A stretch of 64,000 bases of DNA, taken from assembly GCF_902859945.1 (NCBI RefSeq), contig NZ_CADIKL010000007.1:124001-188000 (forward strand), in the 5' to 3' direction. The notes beneath the pieces were generated by a model, which ran no database searches, was not told the origin of the DNA, and saw only the letters and a list, made by a program, of their open reading frames with translations. Position numbers and translations under genes: made by a program. The DNA comes from Paraburkholderia caffeinitolerans (lineage in GTDB: Bacteria; Pseudomonadota; Gammaproteobacteria; Burkholderiales; Burkholderiaceae). This document shows positions 1 through 8,270 of the stretch, piece by piece (positions within the stretch are counted from its first letter, which is position 1; every line of letters begins with the position of its first letter).

Positions 1-156
1 GGCGTGTATCGTTTTCCGCCCGATGAAGCCGTGAAGATCGCGGTGCAGACCGTGATCGACGTGCTGAGTGCCGAGCGCTCGTTCGAGCGAGCCGTATTCG
101 CATGCTTCGACGAGGCGATGCTCGCGCGTTACGTGCTCGAGTTGAGTTTGCATTGA
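1..156 (+). CDS. Macrodomain protein (O-acetyl-ADP-ribose deacetylase-like), C-terminal fragment
   Basis: Frame 1 is open from the first base to a TGA at 154-156, giving the last 51 residues of a protein whose start lies outside the window. The segment GVYRFPPDEAVKIAVQTV is the typical final helix region of Appr-1''-p processing (macro) domains, which bind ADP-ribose and hydrolyse O-acetyl-ADP-ribose. The catalytic part is not visible, so the family call rests only on this C-terminal signature. Confidence 0.7.
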   Translation, partial: GVYRFPPDEAVKIAVQTVIDVLSAERSFERAVFACFDEAMLARYVLELSLH

Positions 157-200
157 ATGCGCACTGAGCGTACGCGCTTCATTCGTCCTTGATTCGTCCT

Positions 201-671
201 TCATTCCCCGCCTTCAAAGCCTGACTGACGCCACGCCTCGAACGCCACCACGGCCACGGTGTTCGACAGATTCAGGCTGCGGTTGCCTGGCCGCATCGGC
301 AGGCGCACGCGCTGTTCGGGCGCGAAACGCTCGAGCACCGAGTCGGGCAACCCGCGCGTTTCCGCGCCGAACACGAACCAGTCGCCCGGCAAGAATGCAT
401 GATCGTGAAAGCGTCCCGAGCCGCGCGTCGTGAACGCGAACATGCGCGCTGGGTCGGGCGTCTCGGTGGCGATGAAGGCATCCCAGTTGCGATGCACGTG
501 CATTTGCGCGTATTCGTGATAGTCGAGGCCGGCGCGGCGCATTTTCGCGTCGTCGAGCGGGAAGCCGAGCGGCTCGATCAGATGCAGCCGCGCGCCGGTG
601 TTCGCGCACAGGCGGATCACGTTGCCGGTGTTCGGTGGAATTTCAGGTTCGACGAGAACGACATTGAACAT
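201..671 (-). CDS. trmL: tRNA (cytidine(34)-2'-O)-methyltransferase TrmL
   Basis: A 156-residue protein of the SPOUT class with full family length. It begins MFNVVLVEPEIPPNTGNVIR, the conserved SPOUT start, and carries the knot region GAETRGLP (about residue 102) and PMRPGNRSLNLSNTVAVVAFE near the C-terminus, which forms the SAM pocket. The family 2'-O-methylates the wobble base of tRNA-Leu(CAA/UAA). It lies 54 bp downstream of comF on the same strand and may be co-transcribed with it. The ATG at 671 is the only plausible start. Confidence 0.93.
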   Translation of the reverse strand: MFNVVLVEPEIPPNTGNVIRLCANTGARLHLIEPLGFPLDDAKMRRAGLDYHEYAQMHVHRNWDAFIATETPDPARMFAFTTRGSGRFHDHAFLPGDWFVFGAETRGLPDSVLERFAPEQRVRLPMRPGNRSLNLSNTVAVVAFEAWRQSGFEGGE

Positions 672-725
672 GGCGATGAAAGTCTGGAAAAACGATAAAA
701 ACGAAAAGAGACAAAACGGCGGCGT

Positions 726-1535
726 TCAGTCCTTCGGTGTGCGCAGCACGACGAAATTCGTCACGCGGCGCGCGCCCGCTGCCTTTAGCGTATGCGCGAG
801 CGCATCGAGCGTCGCGCCCGAGGTCATTACGTCGTCGACCACGCCCACGTGCACGCCGCTTAACGCTTGGCCTGCGCGCGTGAGCGCGAACGCGTGGCCC
901 ACGTTGCGGCGGCGCATCTCGCGGTCGAGCTTCGATTGTGCCGCCGTATGCAGCGTGCGGCGCGCCAGCGTGGCATCGGCGCGCGTACCGAGCGCGCGGG
1001 CGAGCGGCCTCGCGATTTCCCACGCCTGGTTGTAGCCACGCTCGATTAGGCGTTCGCGCGAGAGCGGCACCGGCACGATGAGACTTGGCGCGTCGTCGGT
1101 ATCGAGCACGTCGACGGCTGCGTGCGCGAGACGCCGCGCGAATTCTTCGCCGAGCGCGAGCCGCGCGCGAAACTTCAGGCCGAGCGCGAGCGCATCGAGC
1201 GGCGCGCGATAGTCCGCGAGCGCCAGTGTCGCGTCGAACGCGGGCGGCGATTTTATACAGGCGTCACACCGGTAGCGATCGCCGCCTCGCGCGTGCCGCG
1301 CTGCGTGACGCATGCCCGAAAGCGGCAGCGCGCAAACGGTGCAGCGCAAACGCGCCTCATTCCAGTACGCCGCATCGCAAGCCGCGCACAGCACAGCGCG
1401 CGCGTCGCTGCGAGCCTCATTCGAAACATGGCCCGTGTGGCGCGACAAATTGCCGCATAATGGACACAGATTGGGCAGCACGAACTCGGCGAGCCGCGGC
1501 CAGTGCGTTCGCGCGCTGCGCCGGACGCGCGCCAT
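726..1535 (-). CDS. comF: ComF family phosphoribosyltransferase-like protein
   Basis: A 269-residue protein with an N-terminal zinc-ribbon-like part (CPLCGN, CAAC, CTVC and CDAC pairs) and a C-terminal type I phosphoribosyltransferase fold with the PRPP loop VVDDVMTSGATL. ComF proteins act in DNA uptake for natural transformation in some bacteria; in many proteobacteria the role is unproven. I placed the start at the ATG at 1535 (MARVRRSART), where homology begins. The open frame continues upstream to 2705 but that part is antisense to bioC. It is divergent from bioC. Confidence 0.88.
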   Translation of the reverse strand: MARVRRSARTHWPRLAEFVLPNLCPLCGNLSRHTGHVSNEARSDARAVLCAACDAAYWNEARLRCTVCALPLSGMRHAARHARGGDRYRCDACIKSPPAFDATLALADYRAPLDALALGLKFRARLALGEEFARRLAHAAVDVLDTDDAPSLIVPVPLSRERLIERGYNQAWEIARPLARALGTRADATLARRTLHTAAQSKLDREMRRRNVGHAFALTRAGQALSGVHVGVVDDVMTSGATLDALAHTLKAAGARRVTNFVVLRTPKD

Positions 1536-1739
1536 GGCGCGTCGCAAAGCCTGCGCTTTCGCTCCGGTTTTTTTCGCAGGACAAGCACGCCTCAATGCGG
1601 GCGAGTGGCTTGACGCCGAAATCGGTGATTGTGCGGAACGCTGCGGCATCGATGGACGGCCCGAACCAGGTTCGAGACTCGCGACTGAAGGAATAACAGT
1701 GAGCGAGTATACTTCGCGGACTTCGCCAATACGACCGAC

Positions 1740-2759
1740 ATGTCTCCGTCTCACCCAAGACCTGGCCGTCCGGCCTACGATTCGCGCTATCTCCGACGGA
1801 TATTCGACCGCCGCGCGGCGACGTTCGACGAGGTTGCGTTCCTTACACGCGAAATCGCTGAGCGTATGCGCGAGCGCCTCGAGTACATCAAGGTGAATCC
1901 CGCGAGCGTGCTCGACATGGGCTGCGGTCCTGGCGACGACCTTCCCAATCTGCGCGAGCGCTTTCCCGAAGCGCCCGTATTCGGCACCGACCTCTCTCTC
2001 GCGATGCTCGAGCGCGCCCGCGCGCACGACGCCGGCGACACGAGCTGGCGGCGCTTTCTTCCCGCCTCGATTGGCCGTGCGCTCGGTGCGCGCGGTCCGC
2101 GTTTCGCGCAGGCCGACTTCGCCGAGTTGCCGTTTGCGCGCGAAGCGTTCGAGTTGCTCTGGTCGAATCTCGCCTTGCATTGGCATCCGCGTCCCGATCT
2201 CGTGTTCGGCGAGTGGCAGCGCGTGCTCAAGGTGAACGGCCTGCTCATGTTCAGCACGCTCGGTCCCGACACGCTCAAGGAATTGCGCGGCGCCTGGGCA
2301 GAAGTCGAAGCCGCGCACGGCGTGCCCACGCGGCCTCATGTGATCGATTTCGTCGACATGCACGATCTCGGCGACATGCTCGTCGAGAACGGCTTCGAGA
2401 TTCCGGTGATGGACCAGGAGACGCTCACCGTCACGTACAAGACGCCTGAGAAGCTGCTCGCCGACGTGCGCCGCTGGGGCGCGTATCCGTTCAACCGCAC
2501 ATTCTCCGTGCGCGAAATCCATGAAGACCATGAGGGCGATCCGCCCGAAGGGCTCGCGTCGCGGCGCCTCAATCGCGCGCTCGTGGACGCGCTGGAGGCG
2601 CGCCGTTTGAAGGATGGGCCCAACGCAGGTACGATTGCGCTCACCTTCGAAATTATCTATGGGCACGCGTGGAAGGCTGTGCCGCGCACGACAGCGGAAG
2701 GCCATGGCATTGTGCGCATAGAGGATATTGGACGCGGCGGTCCGACCAGGAATCGCTAA
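1740..2759 (+). CDS. bioC: Malonyl-ACP O-methyltransferase BioC
   Basis: A 339-residue class I SAM methyltransferase. Motif I is LDMGCGPGDDLPNL (about residue 58), followed by FGTDLSLAMLERA and a WSNLALHWHPRP segment typical of BioC. BioC methylates malonyl-ACP so that the fatty acid machinery can build pimelate for biotin. It is longer than E. coli BioC, as is usual in Burkholderia. The ATG at 1740 gives MSPSHPRPGRPAYDSRYLRR. No other biotin gene is in the window, so it is a detached bio gene. It is divergent from comF across about 200 bp. Confidence 0.85.
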   Translation: MSPSHPRPGRPAYDSRYLRRIFDRRAATFDEVAFLTREIAERMRERLEYIKVNPASVLDMGCGPGDDLPNLRERFPEAPVFGTDLSLAMLERARAHDAGDTSWRRFLPASIGRALGARGPRFAQADFAELPFAREAFELLWSNLALHWHPRPDLVFGEWQRVLKVNGLLMFSTLGPDTLKELRGAWAEVEAAHGVPTRPHVIDFVDMHDLGDMLVENGFEIPVMDQETLTVTYKTPEKLLADVRRWGAYPFNRTFSVREIHEDHEGDPPEGLASRRLNRALVDALEARRLKDGPNAGTIALTFEIIYGHAWKAVPRTTAEGHGIVRIEDIGRGGPTRNR

Positions 2760-2872
2760 CGTGATAAGGGGGGCTTTCGTTATGCCTGAAATTAGCGCCG
2801 GAAAAGCCCTCGAAAAATTATCGAAAAATCGCTGAAAGCCCCGTCAGTACTGGATTTGCGGCGGATTGTGGC

Positions 2873-2905
2873 TTGCTTGTGGGTGCTCGGGATCACGCCT
2901 ATAAT
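2873..2905 (+). promoter_or_regulatory. Putative sigma-70 promoter of the DUF2244-cox gene cluster
   Basis: A perfect TATAAT lies at 2900-2905, with TTGTGG at 2877-2882 and a 17-bp spacer. Transcription would start near 2912, about 113 bp before the DUF2244 gene. The rest of the 2760-3024 gap holds a repeated motif, GGGGCTTTC (2769-2777) followed by GAAAAGCCC and GAAAGCCCC, which could form alternative hairpins after bioC but has no T-tract. Confidence 0.5.
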
Positions 2906-3024
2906 GCGTCGGTTGCCGTATTGACTGGGTCCCCAAATCTTACGCAGCAAGTCCAGATCTCCCGCAGTTGTGTAAGGCAGCAAGCGGCGATAGTCTGCGA
3001 ATGTTGCAGTGGGGGAGGCGAGCA

Positions 3025-3501
3025 ATGCAGACGTCTGATCTGCTGGCGAGTCCGGAGCCGATCCTGAAAGACTGGCTCATGAAGCGCAACTGCTCGGTTT
3101 CGCCCAGGCAATTCGTGTTGTTCTATGTATCGCTGGCGCTAGTATCCATCGCGATCGCCGTTCTGTTGTTGATCCGTGGCGCCTGGATGGTATTGCCGTT
3201 TACCGGCATCGATCTGTTGGTGGTAGGGGGCGCCTTTGCCATTTATGCGCGCCATGCTGTCGATTACGAACGTATCAAGCTTTATCCGAACCGGCTGGTG
3301 ATCGAGCAGATGAGCGCCGAAGCGCTCACGCAGTTCGAATTCAATCCCCGCTGGGTGCGGGTCGAACCGGGCGCGACCCCACGCGATCCGGTACGTCTCG
3401 TGTCCCGCGGCCAGACGGTCGCAGTCGGTTTGCATTTGCCGCAGTATCGGCGTGCGCAGTTCGCGCGGGAACTGCGCATGTGGCTCGCGCGCGCCGCTTG
3501 A
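3025..3501 (+). CDS. DUF2244 domain-containing membrane protein
   Basis: A 158-residue protein with two adjacent hydrophobic helices (about residues 34-75: FVLFYVSLALVSIAIAVLLL, then the LPFTGIDLLVVGGAFAIYAR segment) and a basic soluble C-terminal half. This matches DUF2244, found beside cytochrome oxidase genes in alpha- and beta-proteobacteria and presumed to serve oxidase assembly; the function is unknown. The ATG at 3025 has a GGGGGAGG ribosome site at 3011-3018. An in-frame start at 2968 lacks one. It is the first gene rightward before coxB. Confidence 0.85.
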   Translation: MQTSDLLASPEPILKDWLMKRNCSVSPRQFVLFYVSLALVSIAIAVLLLIRGAWMVLPFTGIDLLVVGGAFAIYARHAVDYERIKLYPNRLVIEQMSAEALTQFEFNPRWVRVEPGATPRDPVRLVSRGQTVAVGLHLPQYRRAQFARELRMWLARAA

Positions 3502-3610
3502 AGGCGGATCGCGTGGCAGGGTGAGGTTCATTCAGAGTGCGAGTCATTAAATGACGCGCACCCAGGGCGTGACCTGGTTGCAGAACCTTCCTGCGGGGTC
3601 GAGGGTTTGA

Positions 3611-5230
3611 ATGGAATTTATGGGTAAGGAAGCTATGAAAACAATCAAGCGAGCCCTACAGGGCGTGCTGGCGTGCAGCGGACTCCTCGTCGCCGGCTCG
3701 GCACTCGCTGTCGGAGACAGTCCGGGCGGCCCAGCCGTCAATGAGATCAATTTCCAGCCGCCCGTCACGCGCATCGCAGAAGAGCTTTATAACCTGCACA
3801 TGATGATGCTGCTGTTATGCACCGTGATTTTTATCGGTGTATTCGGCGTCATGTTCTATTCGATGTACGCACACCGTAAATCGAAGGGCCATAAAGCTTC
3901 GCATTTCCATGAAAGCACGACCGTCGAAATTATCTGGACGATCGTGCCGTTCATCATCGTTGTGCTGATGGCACTGCCGGCCACCAAGGCCGTCGTCGCC
4001 ATGAAGGACACGACCAACGCCGACCTCACCGTCAAAGTCACCGGCTACCAGTGGAAGTGGGGCTACGACTACGTGAAGGGTCCGGGCGAGGGCATCAACT
4101 TCATTTCGACGCTCACGACGCCGCGCTCGGAAGTGAACGGCCAGGCGCCGATCACCGACACCTATCTGCAGGAAGTCGATAACCCGCTCGTCGTGCCGGT
4201 CAACAAGAAGATCCGCATCATCACGACCGCCAACGACGTCGTGCACTCGTGGTACGTGCCCGCGTTCGGCGTGAAGCAGGACGCCATTCCGGGCTTCGTG
4301 CGCGACACCTGGTTCAAGGCCGAGAAGGTGGGTACCTACCGCGGCTTCTGTACCGAGCTGTGCGGCAAGGAACACGCGTTCATGCCGGTCGTGGTCGAGG
4401 TGCTGTCCGACGAGGACTATGCAAAGTGGGTGGATACGCAAAAGGCGAAGATGGCTGCCGCCAGCGACGATCCGAACAAGACCTACACGATGGCTGAGCT
4501 CAAGGAGCGCGGCGAGAAGGTCTACGCAGCGAACTGCGCGGCTTGCCACCAGGCAAACGGCAAGGGCGCGGGCACGTTCCCGGCGCTCGACGGCAGCAAG
4601 GTCGCCAACGGCCCGATCGCCGGTCACGTGGACATCGTCCTGCACGGCAAGGCTGCAATGCCGCCTTGGGCGCCTACGCTGAACGACGTCGAAATCGCTT
4701 CCGTGGTCACGTTCGAGCGCAACGCATGGGGCAACCATATGGGCGACATGCTGCAACCGCGCCAGGTGGCCGACGCACGCAACGGCAAGATGCCCGAAGG
4801 CGGCACGCAAGCGGCGGCGGAAGCTGCTCCGGCAGCGCAAGCAAGCGGCGCGGAGCAGCCGGCTGCGGCGAGCGGCGCCGAGCCGGCTTCGGGCGCAGCG
4901 CAGAGCAACGCAGCGGCGCTCCCGGCCAGCATTTATTTCGAAGTTGGCAAGAGCACGCTGCCGGCTGACGCGAAAGACGCAATCCAGGCTGCAGCCGACT
5001 ACGCGAAGGCGCATCCGGACGCGAAGTTCACGCTCTCGGGTTTCACCGACGCGAGCGGCAAGGCAGACACCAACGCGGAACTCGCCAAGCATCGCGCGCA
5101 AGCTGTGCGCGACGCGCTGAAGGCGGCGGGCATCGCCGAGGATCACATCGTCCTCAAGAAGCCGGAGACGGTTACCGGCGGCGCCGACGCGAAGGAAGCG
5201 CGGCGCGTGGAAATCAGCCCGGCAGCCTGA
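3611..5230 (+). CDS. coxB: Cytochrome c oxidase subunit II with fused cytochrome c and OmpA-like domains
   Basis: A 539-residue subunit II. After a signal-like N-terminus come two membrane helices (LLLCTVIFIGVFGVMFYSMY and the IVPFIIVVLMALPA segment), then a cupredoxin domain with the CuA ligands CTELCGKEHAFM (Cys247, Cys251, His255, Met258). A cytochrome c domain follows with CAACH (Cys309-His313), so this is a caa3-like subunit II. After an Ala/Gly/Glu-rich linker the last 100 residues resemble an OmpA C-terminal domain (IYFEVGKSTLPADA, LSGFTDASG, HRAQAVRDAL). The protein takes electrons from cytochrome c to CuA. Start: ATG 3611 has GAGGG five bases upstream; ATG 3635 (MKTIKRALQG) with AAGGA is a close rival. 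Confidence 0.93.
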   Translation: MEFMGKEAMKTIKRALQGVLACSGLLVAGSALAVGDSPGGPAVNEINFQPPVTRIAEELYNLHMMMLLLCTVIFIGVFGVMFYSMYAHRKSKGHKASHFHESTTVEIIWTIVPFIIVVLMALPATKAVVAMKDTTNADLTVKVTGYQWKWGYDYVKGPGEGINFISTLTTPRSEVNGQAPITDTYLQEVDNPLVVPVNKKIRIITTANDVVHSWYVPAFGVKQDAIPGFVRDTWFKAEKVGTYRGFCTELCGKEHAFMPVVVEVLSDEDYAKWVDTQKAKMAAASDDPNKTYTMAELKERGEKVYAANCAACHQANGKGAGTFPALDGSKVANGPIAGHVDIVLHGKAAMPPWAPTLNDVEIASVVTFERNAWGNHMGDMLQPRQVADARNGKMPEGGTQAAAEAAPAAQASGAEQPAAASGAEPASGAAQSNAAALPASIYFEVGKSTLPADAKDAIQAAADYAKAHPDAKFTLSGFTDASGKADTNAELAKHRAQAVRDALKAAGIAEDHIVLKKPETVTGGADAKEARRVEISPAA

Positions 5231-5357
5231 GCGGCGGCTGATCGGCTCCGGAGCGCGAGAAGCAACGAGGCGCGCACCGGGCCGCGAAAAGAACAGTCAG
5301 TCGCATAGGCCAACATAGTAGTAAGAGACGCAAAGCAATTCGCTTCAGGAGAGAGTC

Positions 5358-6968
5358 ATGTCTAGCATCGGACACGATGTAGCGGGCCACGGTCATGTGC
5401 ACGGGGACCACGCCCACGAGACGCCCCACGGGTGGCGACGCTGGCTGTTCGCCACGAACCACAAGGACATCGGAACGCTGTATCTGATTTTTTCGTTCGT
5501 GATGTTCCTGTCGGGCGGTGTGATGGCTCTGGCCATCCGTGCCGAGCTGTTCGAACCGGGTCTGCAGATCATGCGCCCCGAGTTCTTCAACCAGCTCACC
5601 ACAATGCACGGCCTCATCATGGTGTTCGGCGCGATCATGCCGGCATTCGTGGGCTTCGCGAACTGGATGGTGCCGCTGCAGATCGGCGCATCGGACATGG
5701 CGTTCGCGCGCATGAACAACTTCAGCTTCTGGCTGCTGCCGGCTGCCGCCGTGCTGCTCGTCGGGTCGTTCTTCGCACCGGGCGGCGCAACCGCCGCGGG
5801 CTGGACGCTCTACGCGCCGCTTTCGACGCAGATGGGCCCGGGCATGGACTTCGCGATCTTCGCGGTGCACATCATGGGCGCGTCGTCGATCATGGGCGGC
5901 ATCAACATCGTCGTGACGATCCTGAACATGCGCGCACCGGGCATGACGCTCATGAAGATGCCGATGTTCGCATGGACCTGGCTGATCACCGCTTACCTGC
6001 TGATCGCAGTGATGCCGGTGCTCGCAGGCGCGATCACGATGCTGCTGTTCGACCGTCACTTCGGCACGAGCTTCTTTAATGCGGCAGGCGGCGGCGACCC
6101 GGTCATGTACCAGCATATCTTCTGGTTCTTCGGCCACCCCGAGGTCTACATCATGATCTTGCCGGCGTTCGGGATCGTGTCGCAGGTGATTCCGGCGTTC
6201 TCGCGCAAGCCGCTGTTCGGCTATAGCTCGATGGTGTACGCCACGGCGTCGATCGCGATTCTCTCGTTCATGGTCTGGGCGCACCACATGTTCGCGACCG
6301 GCATGCCGGTCACGGGCCAGCTGTTCTTCATGTACGCGACCATGCTGATCGCCGTGCCGACGGGCGTGAAGGTGTTCAACTGGGTGGCCACGATGTGGCG
6401 CGGCGCGCTGTCGTTCGAAACGCCGATGCTGTTCGCCGTGGGCTTCCTGATCGTGTTCACGTTCGGTGGCCTCTCGGGTCTGATGCTCGCCATGGCGCCG
6501 CTCGACATCCAGTACCACGGAACCTATTTCGTCGTTGCGCACTTCCATTACGTGCTAGTGGCGGGTTCGCTGTTCGCTTTGTTCTCGGGGTGGTATTACT
6601 GGGCGCCGAAGTGGACTGGCTGGATGTACAACGAGATGCGCGGCAAGATCCACTTCTGGTGCTCGCTGATCTTCTTTAACCTCGCGTTCCTGCCGATGCA
6701 CTTTGTCGGTCTCGCCGGGATGCCGCGTCGCTATGCCGACTACCCGGCCCAGTTCACCGACTGGAACCAGGTGATTACGATCGGCGCGTTTGGCTTCGGC
6801 CTCTCGCAGGTGTACTTCCTGTTCTTCGTCGCGCTGCCCGCATACCGTGGTGGCGGCGAGCTGGAAAAGGCTGGGGACAAGCCGTGGGACGGCGCAACCG
6901 GTCTCGAGTGGACCGTGCCGAGCCCGGCTCCGTTCCACACCTTCGAAAATCCGCCGACGGTCGAATAA
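5358..6968 (+). CDS. coxA: Cytochrome c oxidase subunit I
   Basis: A 536-residue heme-copper oxidase core subunit with the usual 12 hydrophobic helices. The CuB site is visible as GHPEVYIMILP (His260 with Tyr264, the cross-linked pair), followed by WAHHMFATGM with the two further CuB histidines, and HFHYVLVAGS gives the heme a and a3 ligands near the C-terminus. It reduces oxygen to water and pumps protons. A strong AGGAGAG ribosome site precedes ATG 5358. The N-terminus is unusually histidine-rich (HDVAGHGHVHGDHAHE), possibly copper-binding. It lies 127 bp after coxB. Confidence 0.97.
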   Translation: MSSIGHDVAGHGHVHGDHAHETPHGWRRWLFATNHKDIGTLYLIFSFVMFLSGGVMALAIRAELFEPGLQIMRPEFFNQLTTMHGLIMVFGAIMPAFVGFANWMVPLQIGASDMAFARMNNFSFWLLPAAAVLLVGSFFAPGGATAAGWTLYAPLSTQMGPGMDFAIFAVHIMGASSIMGGINIVVTILNMRAPGMTLMKMPMFAWTWLITAYLLIAVMPVLAGAITMLLFDRHFGTSFFNAAGGGDPVMYQHIFWFFGHPEVYIMILPAFGIVSQVIPAFSRKPLFGYSSMVYATASIAILSFMVWAHHMFATGMPVTGQLFFMYATMLIAVPTGVKVFNWVATMWRGALSFETPMLFAVGFLIVFTFGGLSGLMLAMAPLDIQYHGTYFVVAHFHYVLVAGSLFALFSGWYYWAPKWTGWMYNEMRGKIHFWCSLIFFNLAFLPMHFVGLAGMPRRYADYPAQFTDWNQVITIGAFGFGLSQVYFLFFVALPAYRGGGELEKAGDKPWDGATGLEWTVPSPAPFHTFENPPTVE

Positions 6969-7053
6969 ACCATCGGTCCTGGGCGTCCGGCCGCCGTGCG
7001 CGGCCGGGCGCCAGACATCCCGCAGCAACTCCGCAACTTCGCAACACAAGCGC

Positions 7054-7194
7054 ATGACCCGGAATCCACAAAAAAGACGTACGCCCGAACAGATCCGCTC
7101 GGGCAACCTGCGGCTCGGCCTGATTCTGCTGGCTGTCGTCGGCGTCTTTTTTCTGGGTGCCGTACTGAAGCAGGTGTATTTCGGCGCTCAATAA
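7054..7194 (+). CDS. Cytochrome oxidase small assembly protein
   Basis: A 46-residue ORF too short for many gene finders: a basic head (MTRNPQKRRTPEQIRSGNLR) and one transmembrane helix, LGLILLAVVGVFFLGAVLKQ. Small single-helix proteins of this form sit between coxA and ctaG in many Burkholderiales and are annotated as oxidase small assembly proteins. Position (85 bp after coxA, 62 bp before ctaG) and composition support it; the biochemical role is inferred from location. There is no strong Shine-Dalgarno. Confidence 0.75.
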   Translation: MTRNPQKRRTPEQIRSGNLRLGLILLAVVGVFFLGAVLKQVYFGAQ

Positions 7195-7256
7195 GGCCAA
7201 GAGAAGTGAGGCGCTTCGCATCGCGTTGAGCGCTGGTGTTCGTACGAGGAAGTTCG

Positions 7257-7850
7257 ATGTCCACGCCGAAGTTTTCAGATCGCCCAGACGGCGATCGCGG
7301 GTTCAACCGCTCGATGCTCATCAAGCTCGTGGTGGTCGCCTTCTTGATGTTCGGTTTCGGTTTTGCGCTCATCCCGATGTACCGCGCGATTTGCCAGGTC
7401 ACCGGCATCAACAATCTCGTGCAGCGCGACGCCACTGTGCGAGAGGCACGCAACACGCAGGTCGACATGACGCGCACGATTTCGGTCGAGTTCGATGCGA
7501 ACGCGCGCGGGCTGCTGGGTTTCAAGCCGGAACAGACGAGCCTCGAGGTGCATCCGGGCGAAGTCATGACGGTGATGTACGACATTTCGAACAACGAAGG
7601 GCGCACGATCGACGCGCAGGCGATTCCGAGCTACGCACCGAAGCAGGCGACGGAATACTTTCGCAAGATCGAGTGCTTCTGCTTCACGCAGCAGACTTTG
7701 AAGCCGAACGAGACGAAGCGCATGCCGGTGGTGTTCGTGATCGATCCGAAACTGCCGAAGGACGTGAAGACGATCACGCTGTCGTACACGTTCTTCGAAC
7801 TGAACAAGCCCGCAGTGCCGCAGCCGCCGAAGCAGTCGGCCGGCGCATGA
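7257..7850 (+). CDS. ctaG: Cytochrome c oxidase assembly protein CtaG (Cox11)
   Basis: A 197-residue Cox11-type protein: one N-terminal membrane helix (MLIKLVVVAFLMFGFGFALI), then a periplasmic domain with the copper-binding IECFCFTQQ motif and the FVIDPKL segment. It delivers copper to the CuB site of subunit I. The ATG at 7257 is preceded by GAGGAAG with a 4-base gap. A GTG in the same frame at 7236 would add seven residues but has no ribosome site. Confidence 0.95.
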   Translation: MSTPKFSDRPDGDRGFNRSMLIKLVVVAFLMFGFGFALIPMYRAICQVTGINNLVQRDATVREARNTQVDMTRTISVEFDANARGLLGFKPEQTSLEVHPGEVMTVMYDISNNEGRTIDAQAIPSYAPKQATEYFRKIECFCFTQQTLKPNETKRMPVVFVIDPKLPKDVKTITLSYTFFELNKPAVPQPPKQSAGA

Positions 7851-7876
7851 GATGAGCGAGGCGTGAGCCCACCGGG

Positions 7877-8143
7877 ATGACGCGCATGAACGGCAACGAT
7901 AGAAAGGAACAACGCGACGACGCCAGCCAGGGCGCCGGCGCGGCAAAGCAGAAGAAGATCGGCGTGCTGCAACTGGCGAAAGCCGTGGGGTGGTCGTTCT
8001 TTGGCATACGCAGGCGCGCCGACCTCGAATCGGACGCCGCGCAGCTGCACCCGCTGGCGCTGATTGCCGCGGGGATCATCGGTGCGGTGGTTTTTATCGT
8101 CGTGCTGCTGTTGATCGTGCACGCGGTGGTGGGCCAGGCGTAG
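7877..8143 (+). CDS. DUF2970 domain-containing membrane protein
   Basis: An 88-residue protein: a charged, glutamine-rich head, the segment VLQLAKAVGWSFFGIRRRAD that marks DUF2970, and one C-terminal membrane helix (ALIAAGIIGAVVFIVVLLLI). DUF2970 genes sit in the cox cluster between ctaG and coxC in beta-proteobacteria. No function has been shown; an assembly or stability role is inferred from location only. An internal ATG four codons in (MNGNDRKE) is an alternative start. Confidence 0.82.
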   Translation: MTRMNGNDRKEQRDDASQGAGAAKQKKIGVLQLAKAVGWSFFGIRRRADLESDAAQLHPLALIAAGIIGAVVFIVVLLLIVHAVVGQA

Positions 8144-8270
8144 CGCGGGGCAGCATGCGGAACGCATGCGCTCGCGCTTGACGGCGAAAACGAATAACGA
8201 AGACAGACCGCCGGCAACAGTCGGCAAAAGCCGGCACTGTCCGGAGCAACTGGAAATTGGAGAATCAGGC

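Noticed and set aside
1536..2705. N-terminal extension of the comF open frame over the bioC gene
   Set aside because: It is antisense to a well-supported bioC, has no homology to ComF, and the zinc-ribbon part begins right after the ATG at 1535.
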